From the NCBI GenBank assembly GCA_963422775.4, contig CAUJSJ030000169.1, positions 16,982 to 80,981 on the forward strand: DNA of 64,000 nt, written 5' to 3'. Under the pieces are notes generated by a model that was not told the origin of the DNA, did not search any database, and was given only the letters and a program-made list of their open reading frames with translations. The DNA is from Pelomonas sp963422775. GTDB lineage: Bacteria; Pseudomonadota; Gammaproteobacteria; Burkholderiales; Burkholderiaceae_C. A program made the translations under genes and the position numbers. This document shows positions 31,950 through 40,280 of the stretch, in pieces. Position 1 is the first letter of the stretch, and every line of letters begins with the position of its first letter.

Positions 31950-32213
31950 ATGGGATTCCTGAACTTCTTCCTCGGCGAAAAGAAGAGCTCGGCCAGCGTC
32001 GCCAAGGAGCGGCTGCAGCTCATCCTGGCGCATGAGCGCAACGGCCGCAGTTCCAGCCCCGACTACCTGCCGCAACTGCAGCGCGAGCTGGTGGCTGTCA
32101 TCAGCAAATACGTGTCGATCAATCCCGAGGACATCAAGGTCCACATGGAGCGCCAGGGGGACCTGGAAGTGCTTGAAGTGAAGATTGAACTGCCGGAGCC
32201 TGGCGGCCGCTAA
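31950..32213 (+). CDS. minE: Cell division topological specificity factor MinE
   Basis: The 87-residue MinE stimulates MinD ATPase and confines MinCD to the poles. It has the N-terminal membrane-targeting MGFLNFFLG, the MinD-contact helix (ASVAKERLQLILAHERNG) and the C-terminal dimerisation part (LPQLQRELVAVISKYV, INPEDIKVHMERQGDLEVLEVKIELP). Its stop overlaps that of the convergent VF530 gene by 2 bases. Confidence 0.97.
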   Translation: MGFLNFFLGEKKSSASVAKERLQLILAHERNGRSSSPDYLPQLQRELVAVISKYVSINPEDIKVHMERQGDLEVLEVKIELPEPGGR

Positions 32214-32458
32214 GCCTTGGTCTGCGCGGCGCGGGCCTGCTCGCGCCGCATGAACAGGTACAGGCTCTCCACCTTGGCGCGCGCCCACGGCGTCTTGCGC
32301 AGGAACTTCAGGCTGGACGCCACGCTGGGGTCGATGCGAAAGCACTTGATCTCGATGCGCTGGCCCAGTTCGGCCCAGCCGAAATGCTCGACCAGCGCGG
32401 TCACGATGGCCTCCAGCGTGAGGCCGTGCAGCGGATCCTTGGATGTCGTCGTGTTCAT
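32210..32458 (-). CDS. VF530 (DUF2132) family DNA-binding protein
   Basis: The 82-residue protein matches the VF530 family: DPLHGLTLEAIVTALVEHFGWAELGQRIEIKCF and PSVASSLKFLRKTPWARAKVESLYL. A member structure is known with a DNA-binding suggestion; the physiological role is not established. Its stop overlaps minE convergently, and its ATG overlaps the stop of the acyltransferase gene (32455-32458), so it forms a two-gene unit with it. Confidence 0.9.
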   Translation of the reverse strand: MNTTTSKDPLHGLTLEAIVTALVEHFGWAELGQRIEIKCFRIDPSVASSLKFLRKTPWARAKVESLYLFMRREQARAAQTKA

Positions 32459-33045
32459 TCGTGCGTGAACTGGTCTGAGTTCTTGCCCTTGTACTGCGCG
32501 TAGTAGCGCTTGATCTCGGCCATGTCGGTCTCGACGTCACCGCTTGGCCGGAACAGCGGTCCCAGGCCCACCAGCTTGCGCGGGTAGTCCATGTAGGCCA
32601 TAACGATGGGCAACTCGGCGGTCACCGCGATCCAGTAGAAGCCGGTCTTCCAGTAGATCGTCTTGCTGCGTGTGCCCTCGGGCGGCACGATGAGTTGCAC
32701 CGGGCCGTCCGCGTTCTTCAGCGCGTCGGCCGATGCCGCAACGAGGTTGTTGGACTTGCTGCGGTCCACCGGGATGCCGCCCAGCCAGCGCATCAGCCCG
32801 CCGAAGGGAAACCTGAAGATCGACGACTTGCCCATCCAGTAGGGCGTCAGCCGCAGCGCAAAGGATGCGAACAGCGTGTAGGGCAGGTCCCAATTGCTGG
32901 TGTGCGGTGCGGCGATGAGGACGCCCTTGCTCGCTTCGCGCGGCAGTTCGCCCTGCACGGTCCAGCCGGCGAGCTTTAGCCAGCCGATTGAGATGACCCT
33001 CAGCAAGGTGCTCACCCCGGGGGTCGTGAAGATGGTGCGGTGCAT
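32455..33045 (-). CDS. PlsC-like 1-acyl-glycerol-phosphate acyltransferase
   Basis: This 196-residue acyltransferase has the HX4D catalytic motif (HTSNWD), the acceptor-site region GGIPVDRS and the PPEGTRSK motif of the PlsC superfamily. These enzymes acylate lysophospholipids or related acceptors at the inner membrane. It is short and lacks an N-terminal anchor beyond a modest hydrophobic stretch, resembling YihG/Slr2060-like members rather than the essential PlsC. The start is the ATG at 33045 (MHRTIFTTPG). Confidence 0.85.
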   Translation of the reverse strand: MHRTIFTTPGVSTLLRVISIGWLKLAGWTVQGELPREASKGVLIAAPHTSNWDLPYTLFASFALRLTPYWMGKSSIFRFPFGGLMRWLGGIPVDRSKSNNLVAASADALKNADGPVQLIVPPEGTRSKTIYWKTGFYWIAVTAELPIVMAYMDYPRKLVGLGPLFRPSGDVETDMAEIKRYYAQYKGKNSDQFTHE

Positions 33046-33176
33046 GGCCGGGATTATCCCGGCGACGTGCGGCTCATGCCCTCGTTCGTGCAGCCTGTCG
33101 CAGCCGCATTTGCCTCAGCGCAAACTTGCCGCGATGCTGCAATGCTCCAACTCCCTGCCGGTCGAAAGAAGAGCGC

Positions 33177-34811
33177 ATGCGCAATCCACAGATCCCCGTC
33201 GTTGTCCTGTTGTCACTGCTGCTCGGAGCGGCACACGCCGGTCAGCCCGCCACGCCTGCAGCCATGGCCGCGTATGCCGACAAGCTGCTCGACGGGCAGA
33301 AGCTGAACCGCGACGGCCCCGGCGTCACGGTGCTGGTCGCGCGTGGCGAGCAGCTGCTCTACAAGGGCGCGCGCGGCCTGGCGAGCGTTGAGCTGGGTGT
33401 ACCCATGCAGCCAGACAACCTGTTGCGCATCGGTTCCGTCACCAAGCAGTTCGCCGCCGCGGCCTTGCTCAGGCAGATCGACGAGGGCAAGGCCAGGCTG
33501 GACGACCCGCTGTCCAAATTCCTGCCCGACTATCCCGACGGTGGCCGGATCACGCTGCTGCAACTGCTCAACCACACTTCGGGCGTCAAGAGCTACACCG
33601 GCATCCCCGGCTACATGGGCAACCCGGTGCGGCGTGACCTGAGCACGGCCGAACTGATCAAGGAGTTCAAGGACCAGCCCGCCGACTTCCCGCCGGGCGA
33701 GAAGTGGGCCTACAACAACTCCGGCTACGTGCTGCTGGGCGCCGTCGTCGAGGCCATCTCGGGCAAGAGCTGGCACCAGCAGATCGACGACGCGCTGCTC
33801 AAGCCCGTGCAGATCACGAGCGTTCACTTCCAGGCGGGCGACAAGCTCTTCAAGGGCATGGCCCAGGGCTACACGCTGAACGGCCAGGGCGACGTCGCGC
33901 CCGCGGGCCTGCTCAGCATGACCCAGCCCCACGCGGCCGGTGCGCTGATCGCCAACGCCGAGGGCCTGTGGCGCTGGAACCAGGCGCTGCACGGCGGCAA
34001 GCTCCTCAGCAAGGCCAGCTATGAGCGCATGACGACGCCCGAAGGCCCGGCCAAGCCGCACAACTACGGCTTCGGCATCGGCACCGGCATGCTGCGTGGC
34101 CAACCCATGCTGTCGCACGGCGGGGGCATCCACGGCTTCGTGTCGACGCTGAACTACCTGCCGGCGAGCCAGACCACGGTCGTCATCCTGCGCAACAGCG
34201 ATGGCCCTGGCTTCGCGATGGACCTGGTGGCGCGCAAGCTGGCCGCCTTTGCCATCGGCGAGCCGTTCAAGGAGCCCAGGCCTGTGGCCGTGCCTGCCGA
34301 ACAGCTCAAGTCCGTCGAAGGCGTCTACTCGCGCGAGGACGGGCGGGACAAGCAGACGCGCACGCTGCGCGTGAAGGAGGGCGTGCTGCAAAGCCAGCGC
34401 AGCGGCGGTGGCACCACGGCGCTGATCCCGCTGGGCGGTGACCGCTTCGCCATCGCCGATTCGCTGACCGAGTTGCAGATCGAGCGCGGCGCCGATGGCA
34501 AGGCGGTCAGGGTGCGCGTCTTCAACAACGGCGAGAACGACGCCGAGCGCTGGACGCGCAGTGCCGAGCTGCCCGCCGAGCGCGCCGCCATCACGCTGAG
34601 CCCGGCCCAGGTGCAGGCCCTCGTCGGCGCCTACAGCGCGCCGCAGTTCTCGATCAACGTCTTTGTCGATGGCCAGGGCCAGCTGCGCGGCCAGGCGCCG
34701 GGCCAGCCTGCGTTCGCGCTGTACGCCAGCGAGCCGCGCAAGCTCTACCTGACCGAGGTCGATGCCCAGCTCGACTTCAGCGCCGAGGACGGCCAGGGGC
34801 CGCCTCCGTGA
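33177..34811 (+). CDS. Secreted serine hydrolase of the class C beta-lactamase/DD-peptidase fold, C-terminus frameshifted
   Basis: The protein has a signal peptide (IPVVVLLSLLLGAAHAG) and the beta-lactamase-fold motifs SVTK (Ser87, Lys90), YNN (Tyr179 to Asn181) and HGGGIHG. A C-terminal beta-rich domain of unknown role follows. Such proteins act as esterases, D-aminopeptidases or carboxypeptidases in the periplasm; true beta-lactamase activity is unlikely without closer identity. The end is probably wrong: one extra G in the GGGG at 34797-34800 would continue as SVTLTQGGNKLVMARKP to a stop at 34856-34858, giving 16 more residues and a typical ending for the family. Confidence 0.85.
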   Translation: MRNPQIPVVVLLSLLLGAAHAGQPATPAAMAAYADKLLDGQKLNRDGPGVTVLVARGEQLLYKGARGLASVELGVPMQPDNLLRIGSVTKQFAAAALLRQIDEGKARLDDPLSKFLPDYPDGGRITLLQLLNHTSGVKSYTGIPGYMGNPVRRDLSTAELIKEFKDQPADFPPGEKWAYNNSGYVLLGAVVEAISGKSWHQQIDDALLKPVQITSVHFQAGDKLFKGMAQGYTLNGQGDVAPAGLLSMTQPHAAGALIANAEGLWRWNQALHGGKLLSKASYERMTTPEGPAKPHNYGFGIGTGMLRGQPMLSHGGGIHGFVSTLNYLPASQTTVVILRNSDGPGFAMDLVARKLAAFAIGEPFKEPRPVAVPAEQLKSVEGVYSREDGRDKQTRTLRVKEGVLQSQRSGGGTTALIPLGGDRFAIADSLTELQIERGADGKAVRVRVFNNGENDAERWTRSAELPAERAAITLSPAQVQALVGAYSAPQFSINVFVDGQGQLRGQAPGQPAFALYASEPRKLYLTEVDAQLDFSAEDGQGPPP

Positions 34812-34859
34812 CGCTGACCCAGGGCGGCAACAAGCTCGTCATGGCCAGGAAGCCCTAGC

Positions 34860-35138
34860 TCAGGCCCGTTGCAGCGTCACATCGCTGCGTGGCTCCGCCA
34901 CGCAGGGCAGGATCAGCCCCTCGGCCTTTTCCTCGGCCGACAGGCCCGGCCAGGGGATTCGATGCTCGACGCGGCCCGTGACGACGCGGCTGATGCAGCT
35001 GCGGCATGTTCCGTTGCGGCAGGACCAGGGCAGGGTGACGCCGGCGGCCAGTCCGGCCAGCAGCAGGGGCTGGTCAGCCGCGCAGTCGAAAATGGCGCCT
35101 TGCGGCTCCAGCCTGATCCTGAACGTTCCCGATGACAT
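34860..35138 (-). CDS. Plant-type [2Fe-2S] ferredoxin
   Basis: The 92-residue protein has cluster ligands Cys40, Cys45, Cys48 and Cys79 in the order CRNGTCRSC...LPC, that is C-x4-C-x2-C-x30-C, of plant-type ferredoxins and ferredoxin domains of oxygenase reductases. It is not fused to a reductase. It converges with the serine hydrolase gene and its start overlaps the divergent metallopeptidase start by 7 bases. The partner is unknown. Confidence 0.88.
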   Translation of the reverse strand: MSSGTFRIRLEPQGAIFDCAADQPLLLAGLAAGVTLPWSCRNGTCRSCISRVVTGRVEHRIPWPGLSAEEKAEGLILPCVAEPRSDVTLQRA

Positions 35139-35728
35139 CGCCCCATCTTGCCAGCCCCACTGCATCTCCCGTTGTGGCCGCCCGCTACCTCGCCGGCTAC
35201 CCGCCCGAACTGATCGCGCAGGCCGAACAACTGCGCCTGGACGGCCGGCTGGCCGACCATCTCGCCCGCCGCCTGCCCGAGCGCCACGAGGTGCGCAGCG
35301 ACGGCGCGCTGTTCGACTACGTGCAGGCGCTGAAGGCCCGCCACCTGCGCAACGCCGAGCCGCTGAATTTCGTCGGCTACGACGCCAAGCTGCGCGTGCT
35401 GCAGCAGGCCCTGGGCACCCACACCCGCCGCACCCAGGTGCAGGGCGCCAAGCTGAAGATGCGCCGCGAGATCCGCGTGGCCACGCTCTTCAAGGCGGCA
35501 CCCGCCGCGCTGCTGCGCATGATCGTCGTGCACGAGCTGGCTCACCTGCGCGAGCTGGAGCACAACAAGCCCTTCTACAAGTTGTGCGAGCACATGGAGC
35601 CGGACTACTTCCAGCTGGAGTTCGACCTGCGGCTGTACCTGATGCAGCAAGACGAGGCGACGTGCGGGCCCAGCGCGGGGCCGCCCCAAGCCGGCCCGCG
35701 CCCCCTCGGCGGGCGGGGAGCGCCATGA
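35132..35728 (+). CDS. YgjP-like zinc metallopeptidase (M48-type fold)
   Basis: The 198-residue protein carries the zinc motif HELAHLRELEHNKPFYKLCEHMEPDY and DAKLRVLQQALGTHTRRTQ, matching the YgjP/UTP-pyrophosphatase-like metallopeptidase family. The first ATG (35132) lies inside the divergent ferredoxin start region; a GTG at 35174 is an alternative. The last 20 or so residues (after MQQDEAT) are encoded by a GC-rich tract of the kind seen in intergenic repeats of related genomes and are likely not conserved. The stop overlaps the dusC start (ATGA). Confidence 0.85.
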   Translation: MTSPHLASPTASPVVAARYLAGYPPELIAQAEQLRLDGRLADHLARRLPERHEVRSDGALFDYVQALKARHLRNAEPLNFVGYDAKLRVLQQALGTHTRRTQVQGAKLKMRREIRVATLFKAAPAALLRMIVVHELAHLRELEHNKPFYKLCEHMEPDYFQLEFDLRLYLMQQDEATCGPSAGPPQAGPRPLGGRGAP

Positions 35729-36657
35729 TCCTCTTGGCCCCGATGGAAGGCCTGCTCGACCACATCCTGCGCGACGTGCTGACGCGCGTTGGCGGCGTGG
35801 ACCGCTGTGTATCCGAGTTCATCCGCGTCACCGACCAGCTGCTGCCCAGCCGCGTGTTCACGCGCATCGTGCCGGAGCTGAGGAACGGCGGCCGCACGGC
35901 AGCGGGCGTGCCGGTGCATCCGCAGTTGCTGGGCTCCGACGTGACCTGCCTGGCCGAGAATGCCGCGCGGCTGGCCGAGCTGAAGCCCGAGGGCATCGAC
36001 CTGAACTTCGGCTGCCCGGCCAAGTGCGTGAACCGCCACCGCGGCGGCGCCGTACTGCTGGACGAGCCCGAGCTGATCCACGAGATCGTCTCGGCCGTGC
36101 GCCGCGCGGTGCCGGCCGACGTGATGGTGTCCGCCAAGATGCGCTTGGGCTTCATGGACGACAGCCGTACGCTCGACGTGGCCCGCGCCATCCACGCCGC
36201 GGGCGCGCAGGAGATCGTCGTGCACGCCCGCACCAAGGCCGATGGCTACAAGCCGCCGGCCTACTGGGAGCGCATCGCGGCCGTGCGCGAGGCGGTGCCC
36301 ATCACCATCATTGCCAACGGCGAGATCTGGACCGTGGAGCATGCCGAGCTGGCCCGCGAGCGCAGCGGCTGCGAGCACCTGATGCTGGGCCGCGGCATGG
36401 TGGCCGACCCGGGCCTGGCGCTGCGCGTGGCCGGCCAAAGCGACACGCAGGTGCCCTGGCGCGAGCTTCTGCCGCTGATGCAGGTCTTCTTCAACCAGGT
36501 GCGCGCCCACGTCGCGGCCAAGCACCAGGGCGGCCGGCTCAAGCAGTGGCTGCACTACCTGAAGCGTGCCTACCCCGAGGCCGAGGCTGCCTACGCCGAA
36601 TTGCGCACCGTCAATGCGGCGGACGAGCTCGCCGCCCGCTTGTTCGTGCCGGCCTGA
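35725..36657 (+). CDS. dusC: tRNA-dihydrouridine synthase (DusC-type)
   Basis: This 310-residue flavoenzyme reduces a specific uridine in tRNA to dihydrouridine. It has MILLAPMEGLLDHILRDVL, the catalytic-Cys motif NFGCPAKCVNRHRGGAVLL (Cys97), SAKMRLGF, VHARTKADGY and NGEIWTVE, as expected for the DusC subgroup. ATG 35725 overlaps the stop of the YgjP-like gene. It converges with the STAND-type regulator, 1 base apart. Confidence 0.93.
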   Translation: MILLAPMEGLLDHILRDVLTRVGGVDRCVSEFIRVTDQLLPSRVFTRIVPELRNGGRTAAGVPVHPQLLGSDVTCLAENAARLAELKPEGIDLNFGCPAKCVNRHRGGAVLLDEPELIHEIVSAVRRAVPADVMVSAKMRLGFMDDSRTLDVARAIHAAGAQEIVVHARTKADGYKPPAYWERIAAVREAVPITIIANGEIWTVEHAELARERSGCEHLMLGRGMVADPGLALRVAGQSDTQVPWRELLPLMQVFFNQVRAHVAAKHQGGRLKQWLHYLKRAYPEAEAAYAELRTVNAADELAARLFVPA

Positions 36658-36658
36658 G

Positions 36659-39085
36659 TCACAGCGCGAAGGCCGCTCGCATCGCATCGGGCAGGCTCAT
36701 GCGCCGCCCCTCCTGGGCCAGTCGCTCCACGCCCGCCGCGCTCAATCGCGCAGCCAGCCCGGCTGCGAGCGTTGCGCGGTCGGCCGCTTCGTTGGGCTGG
36801 CGCTGCATCTGGCCGTGTGCCTCGAACTCGCGGTCGGCCGCGCCGGCCAGTTGCGCCGCCAGCTCGGTGCGCCCTGCGTGCAGATGCAGCAGAGCCAGCG
36901 CGTCCAGCGACACCCAAAGCTGGTCGTCCATCGCCAGCCGCCCCAGGCGGCCCGGGGCGGCCAGCGCCACCTCGCGGGCGCGCTCGAAGCGGCCCTGCGC
37001 CACGAGTGCGCCGATCAGGTTGCCCGTGATGGAAGCCAGGCAGGCCAGGTCGCCGGCATCGCCCGGTTCGGCCAGCAGCGCCTCGCCCAGCTGCACGGCC
37101 AGGTCCAGCTCGCCGGCGGCGCGGGCCTGGTCGGCCAGGTTCAGCCGCGCGCGCATCACGCCGGCATCGAAGCCGCCGCGCTCGCACAGCGCCAGCGCCG
37201 CCTGGTAGCAGCGCCGGGCCTCGTCGTGCCGGCCCGAGGTGAGATGGAGCACGGCCTCGGTCGTCAGGCCGCGCTCCAGCACGGCCGCCGGCCAGCCGGG
37301 GTTCTCCAGCATGCGTGCGGCGGCCAGCGTGGCGCGCGCCTCGGGACCGTCCACTCGCCAGTTGAAGGCGTGCTCCACCAGCGCCAGGTACTCGCCGCGT
37401 TCGTCGCCCAGTTCGCGGTACAGGCGCGCGGCACGCTCGGCGGCGTCGCGCGCCATCCCTGGGTGGACGACGCTGTGGCAGCGTGCGCAGGCTGACCAGA
37501 AGCGCGCCAGTTCGGGCCTTGGCATCGCGGCGTCGCCTGCCAGCCGCGCCGCCAGGGCCAGCGCGTGCGGCCTGGCCTGTGTGGCGCGGGGCATCCACAG
37601 TGGCGCGGCGGCGCCGAACAAGGCTACGGCGCTCGCCAGTTCGTGTTCGGTCGCCCAGGCCAGCGCCGCCCACAGCCCGGGCAGCTCGGCTTCATAGCGC
37701 GCTTTCCAGGCGGCGTGGGGCAGGCGCCAAGATTCTTCATAGGCGTCGTCCAGCAGCCAGCGCAGCCCGGCGCAGTGGCGGGCCTGGGCCAGCGCCGTCT
37801 CGCCGGCGGCGGCCAGCTTGTCCAGCGCGAACAGGCGCATCGTTTCCAGCAGCCTGAAGCGCCGCTGCTGCGTGCCGCGGTCCACGGCCACCAGCGAACG
37901 CTCGACAAGGCTGAGCACCGCGGCCACCGCGGCGGCGGCCGGCAACTGCTCATCAGCCAGCACGAGGGCTGCGCCTTCCAGCGAGAAGCTGCCGGGGAAG
38001 ACGGCCAGGCGGCGCAGCACCCGGCGTTCGCGCTCGGACAGCAGCTCGTGCGACCAGCTCAGCGCCTCGCCGAGCGCGTTGCGGCGCGAGGGGCTGCGCG
38101 CGTCGCTGGGCGCCAGCAGCGTCAGGCGCTCGTGCAGCCGGGCCGCCAGGCCGTCCGGCCCGAGCGCATCCAGGCGCGACGCGGCCAGCTCGATGGCCAG
38201 CGGGTTGCAGTCCAGCGCCTGGCAGATCTCGGCGGCGCGGGCCTCGCCGACCTGCGTGCCGCCGGAGCGCAAGGCCAGCAGCCGCATCGCGTCGGCCAAT
38301 GACATCGGCGGCAAGCGCCAGACATGCTCGCCCTGCGCCTGCAGCGGCAGCTGGCTGGTGATGAGCAGGCTCACGCGGCTGGTGTCTCGCACCAGCGCCG
38401 TGACGACCTCGGCGACGTCCGCCGCGCGGTGCTCGGCGTTGTCCAGCACGATCAGCAGCTGCAGCGTGGCCAGCCGTGCCGCGAGCGTGGCGAGCGCGGT
38501 CTGGCCTGGCAGGCCGAGCGCGCGGGCGACCGCGGCGGCCACCGGCTCGTCGTCGCGCAGCAGCGTCAGGTCCACCCACCAGGCGCCGTCCGCCATGTCG
38601 GGCGCCGAGCGCAGCGCCAGCTCCTGGGCCAGCCGTGTCTTGCCCACGCCGGGGCCGCCGCAGAGCGTGACGGCGGCGTGGTTGCGCAGCAGGGCGAGCA
38701 ACTCGGCCCCCTCGGCGTCGCGGCCGATCAGCGCCGGCAGGCGCAGCGGCAGCCTGCCACGGCTGGCCTCGGGAGCCTCAGCCACGTCGAGCACCGGCAG
38801 CGCGAAGCGGTAGCCAAAGCTCGGGATGGTCGTGATGGCCTCGGCACCCAGCAGCCTGCGCAGCACGCCGACCTGCACGGCGAGGTTGTTCTCCTCGACG
38901 ACGAGGCCGGCCCAGACGCGCCTGAGCAGGTCATCCTTGGCGACCAGTTGCCCGGCGCGTTCGACAAAGGCCACCAGCAGCTCAAAGGCTCGCGCCGTCA
39001 GCGCCACCTCGCTGCCGCGGCGGAACAGCAGGCGTTCGGAGGGCAGCAGCTTGTAGTCGCCGAAGCGGTAGTTCTGTGTGGTCAT
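36659..39085 (-). CDS. STAND-type transcriptional regulator: OmpR-like winged helix plus NB-ARC ATPase and TPR-like repeats
   Basis: The 808-residue protein has an N-terminal OmpR/CadC-type DNA-binding domain (residues 5-95, ARAFELLVAFVERAGQLVAK, VLRRLLGAEAITTIPSFGYRF). An ATPase with P-loop GGPGVGKT (143-150), LLIVLDNAEH Walker B and SLLITSQLPL follows. The domain GYRF-SLEGAALVLA-type arrangement then leads to a long C-terminal helical repeat region. Such signal-transduction ATPases bind an effector and oligomerise to activate transcription. Possible targets are the divergent DUF4242 gene or genes elsewhere; an inverted repeat lies between them. The effector is unknown. Confidence 0.87.
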   Translation of the reverse strand: MTTQNYRFGDYKLLPSERLLFRRGSEVALTARAFELLVAFVERAGQLVAKDDLLRRVWAGLVVEENNLAVQVGVLRRLLGAEAITTIPSFGYRFALPVLDVAEAPEASRGRLPLRLPALIGRDAEGAELLALLRNHAAVTLCGGPGVGKTRLAQELALRSAPDMADGAWWVDLTLLRDDEPVAAAVARALGLPGQTALATLAARLATLQLLIVLDNAEHRAADVAEVVTALVRDTSRVSLLITSQLPLQAQGEHVWRLPPMSLADAMRLLALRSGGTQVGEARAAEICQALDCNPLAIELAASRLDALGPDGLAARLHERLTLLAPSDARSPSRRNALGEALSWSHELLSERERRVLRRLAVFPGSFSLEGAALVLADEQLPAAAAVAAVLSLVERSLVAVDRGTQQRRFRLLETMRLFALDKLAAAGETALAQARHCAGLRWLLDDAYEESWRLPHAAWKARYEAELPGLWAALAWATEHELASAVALFGAAAPLWMPRATQARPHALALAARLAGDAAMPRPELARFWSACARCHSVVHPGMARDAAERAARLYRELGDERGEYLALVEHAFNWRVDGPEARATLAAARMLENPGWPAAVLERGLTTEAVLHLTSGRHDEARRCYQAALALCERGGFDAGVMRARLNLADQARAAGELDLAVQLGEALLAEPGDAGDLACLASITGNLIGALVAQGRFERAREVALAAPGRLGRLAMDDQLWVSLDALALLHLHAGRTELAAQLAGAADREFEAHGQMQRQPNEAADRATLAAGLAARLSAAGVERLAQEGRRMSLPDAMRAAFAL

Positions 39086-39098
39086 GGCTGAGCGCGAA

Positions 39099-39124
39099 TT
39101 TAGCCAGATTTCAAGCCGGCTAAA
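39099..39124. promoter_or_regulatory. Inverted repeat between the STAND regulator and DUF4242 genes
   Basis: Arms TTTAGCC and GGCTAAA are perfect over 7 bases with a 12-base spacer and lie 14 bases upstream of the regulator start in the divergent gap 39086-39204. Position and symmetry suggest an operator; binding by the adjacent regulator is inference. Confidence 0.4.
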
Positions 39125-39204
39125 GGACGTCGCCCGCCCCCGTGCCAGAGCATGGCGCCAGGCCGGTCGAGTTCCGGCAGGCCGTTCACCCCCAGGAGTT
39201 CCTC

Positions 39205-39480
39205 ATGCCCAAGTTCGTCATCGAAAGAAACATTCCCGGCGCCGGCCAGCTCACGCCCGAGCAGCTGCAGGGCATTTCCGCCACGTCCTGTGGCGTGCTG
39301 CGCGACCTGGGCCCCAGCATCCAGTGGGTGCACAGCTACGTGACCGATGACAAGATCTACTGCGTCTACAACGCGCCCGACGAGGCCAAGGTGCGCGAGC
39401 ACGCACGGCTGGGCGGCTTCCCGGCCGATCAGGTCAGCCAGGTGCGCCGCATCATCGACCCGACGACGGCGGAGGCCTGA
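39205..39480 (+). CDS. DUF4242 family small ferredoxin-fold protein
   Basis: The 91-residue protein (MPKFVIERNIPGAGQLTPEQ at the start, then SYVTDDKIYCVYNAPDEAKVREHARLGGFP) fits DUF4242, related to nickel-responsive SCO4226-like proteins. Start ATG 39205 has an AGGAG 6 bases upstream. It is divergent from the STAND regulator and followed 7 bases later by the convergent DUF899 gene. Function is unproved. Confidence 0.87.
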   Translation: MPKFVIERNIPGAGQLTPEQLQGISATSCGVLRDLGPSIQWVHSYVTDDKIYCVYNAPDEAKVREHARLGGFPADQVSQVRRIIDPTTAEA

Positions 39481-39487
39481 CGGCTCA

Positions 39488-40183
39488 TTACTGCAGCTTG
39501 GGGTACCAGTGTGCGCCCCGCCCCTCAGGCGTCAGGTCCAGGATGGACCACAGCGACGCGATGTCGGGTGCGTCGCGCGGGTCCTGGCCGGGGTCGGCCA
39601 TGGCCTGGGTCATCTCGCTGGCCCAGAACAGCCTGACCTTGCTGCCGTCGCGCTTGAAGACGATGAGGGCCGGGTTCTCGCTGCCATCAGGGTGCAGCAG
39701 GCCCAGGTCCTGGGCGTAGTCGTTGCCGACGGTCTGGATGAAGTTGAGTTCGCTCCAGCCGCGCTCCCACGCGAAGGCGTACTGGCGCTCAACCGGTGAG
39801 CGGCCCAGGACCTTCAGCGCCACGCGCTGCTTGATGTCGGCTGCGTTGCCGTGCACGGCGCCCAGCCAGTTGGTGCACATCGGGCAGGGCCGCTCGCGCT
39901 GCGGGCCGTACATCCAGAAGTAGGTCACCAACGTGTCCTTGTCACCGAACAGGTCGAGCAGGCCGACGTCGAACGCCTGTTCGTCCTTGAAGCGGTAGTC
40001 CTTGGTGATGACGGGGCCGGGCGGCAGCGCGCGGCGCTGCTCGGCCAGGCGCGTCATGTGGCGGCGGAACTCGATTTCTTCGGCCAGCAGGGCCTTGCGG
40101 GCCTGCTCGTACTCGGCGGATGCGCCGGGGAATGGGGTCTTCGCCTTGGCGGCGAGTTCGGAGGCGGGCAGGAGATGGGCCAT
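39488..40183 (-). CDS. DUF899 family thioredoxin-like protein
   Basis: This protein of about 231 residues has RALPPGPVITKDYRFKDEQAFDVGLLDLFGDKDTLVTYFWMYGP and CPMCTNWLGAV, typical of DUF899, whose members have a thioredoxin-like fold with a CxxC (PCPMC) and are often next to redox genes. Two upstream starts (ATG 40201, GTG 40204) are in frame; the shorter start is given because no Shine-Dalgarno precedes the longer ones. It lies downstream of a Crp/Fnr gene on the same strand. Confidence 0.85.
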   Translation of the reverse strand: MAHLLPASELAAKAKTPFPGASAEYEQARKALLAEEIEFRRHMTRLAEQRRALPPGPVITKDYRFKDEQAFDVGLLDLFGDKDTLVTYFWMYGPQRERPCPMCTNWLGAVHGNAADIKQRVALKVLGRSPVERQYAFAWERGWSELNFIQTVGNDYAQDLGLLHPDGSENPALIVFKRDGSKVRLFWASEMTQAMADPGQDPRDAPDIASLWSILDLTPEGRGAHWYPKLQ

Positions 40184-40280
40184 GCTGCGTCTTTCGGACA
40201 TCACTGGGCAACGCCCGATGCTGCCCCGCGACGGCAGGCCGTGGCGTCGGCAGACGCCACCTCGGCAAGCAGGCCGGTGC

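Noticed and set aside
33177..34811. Beta-lactamase antibiotic resistance gene
   Set aside because: The SxxK, YxN and HxG motifs are shared by many esterases and peptidases; the additional C-terminal domain and lack of closer identity argue against a resistance enzyme.
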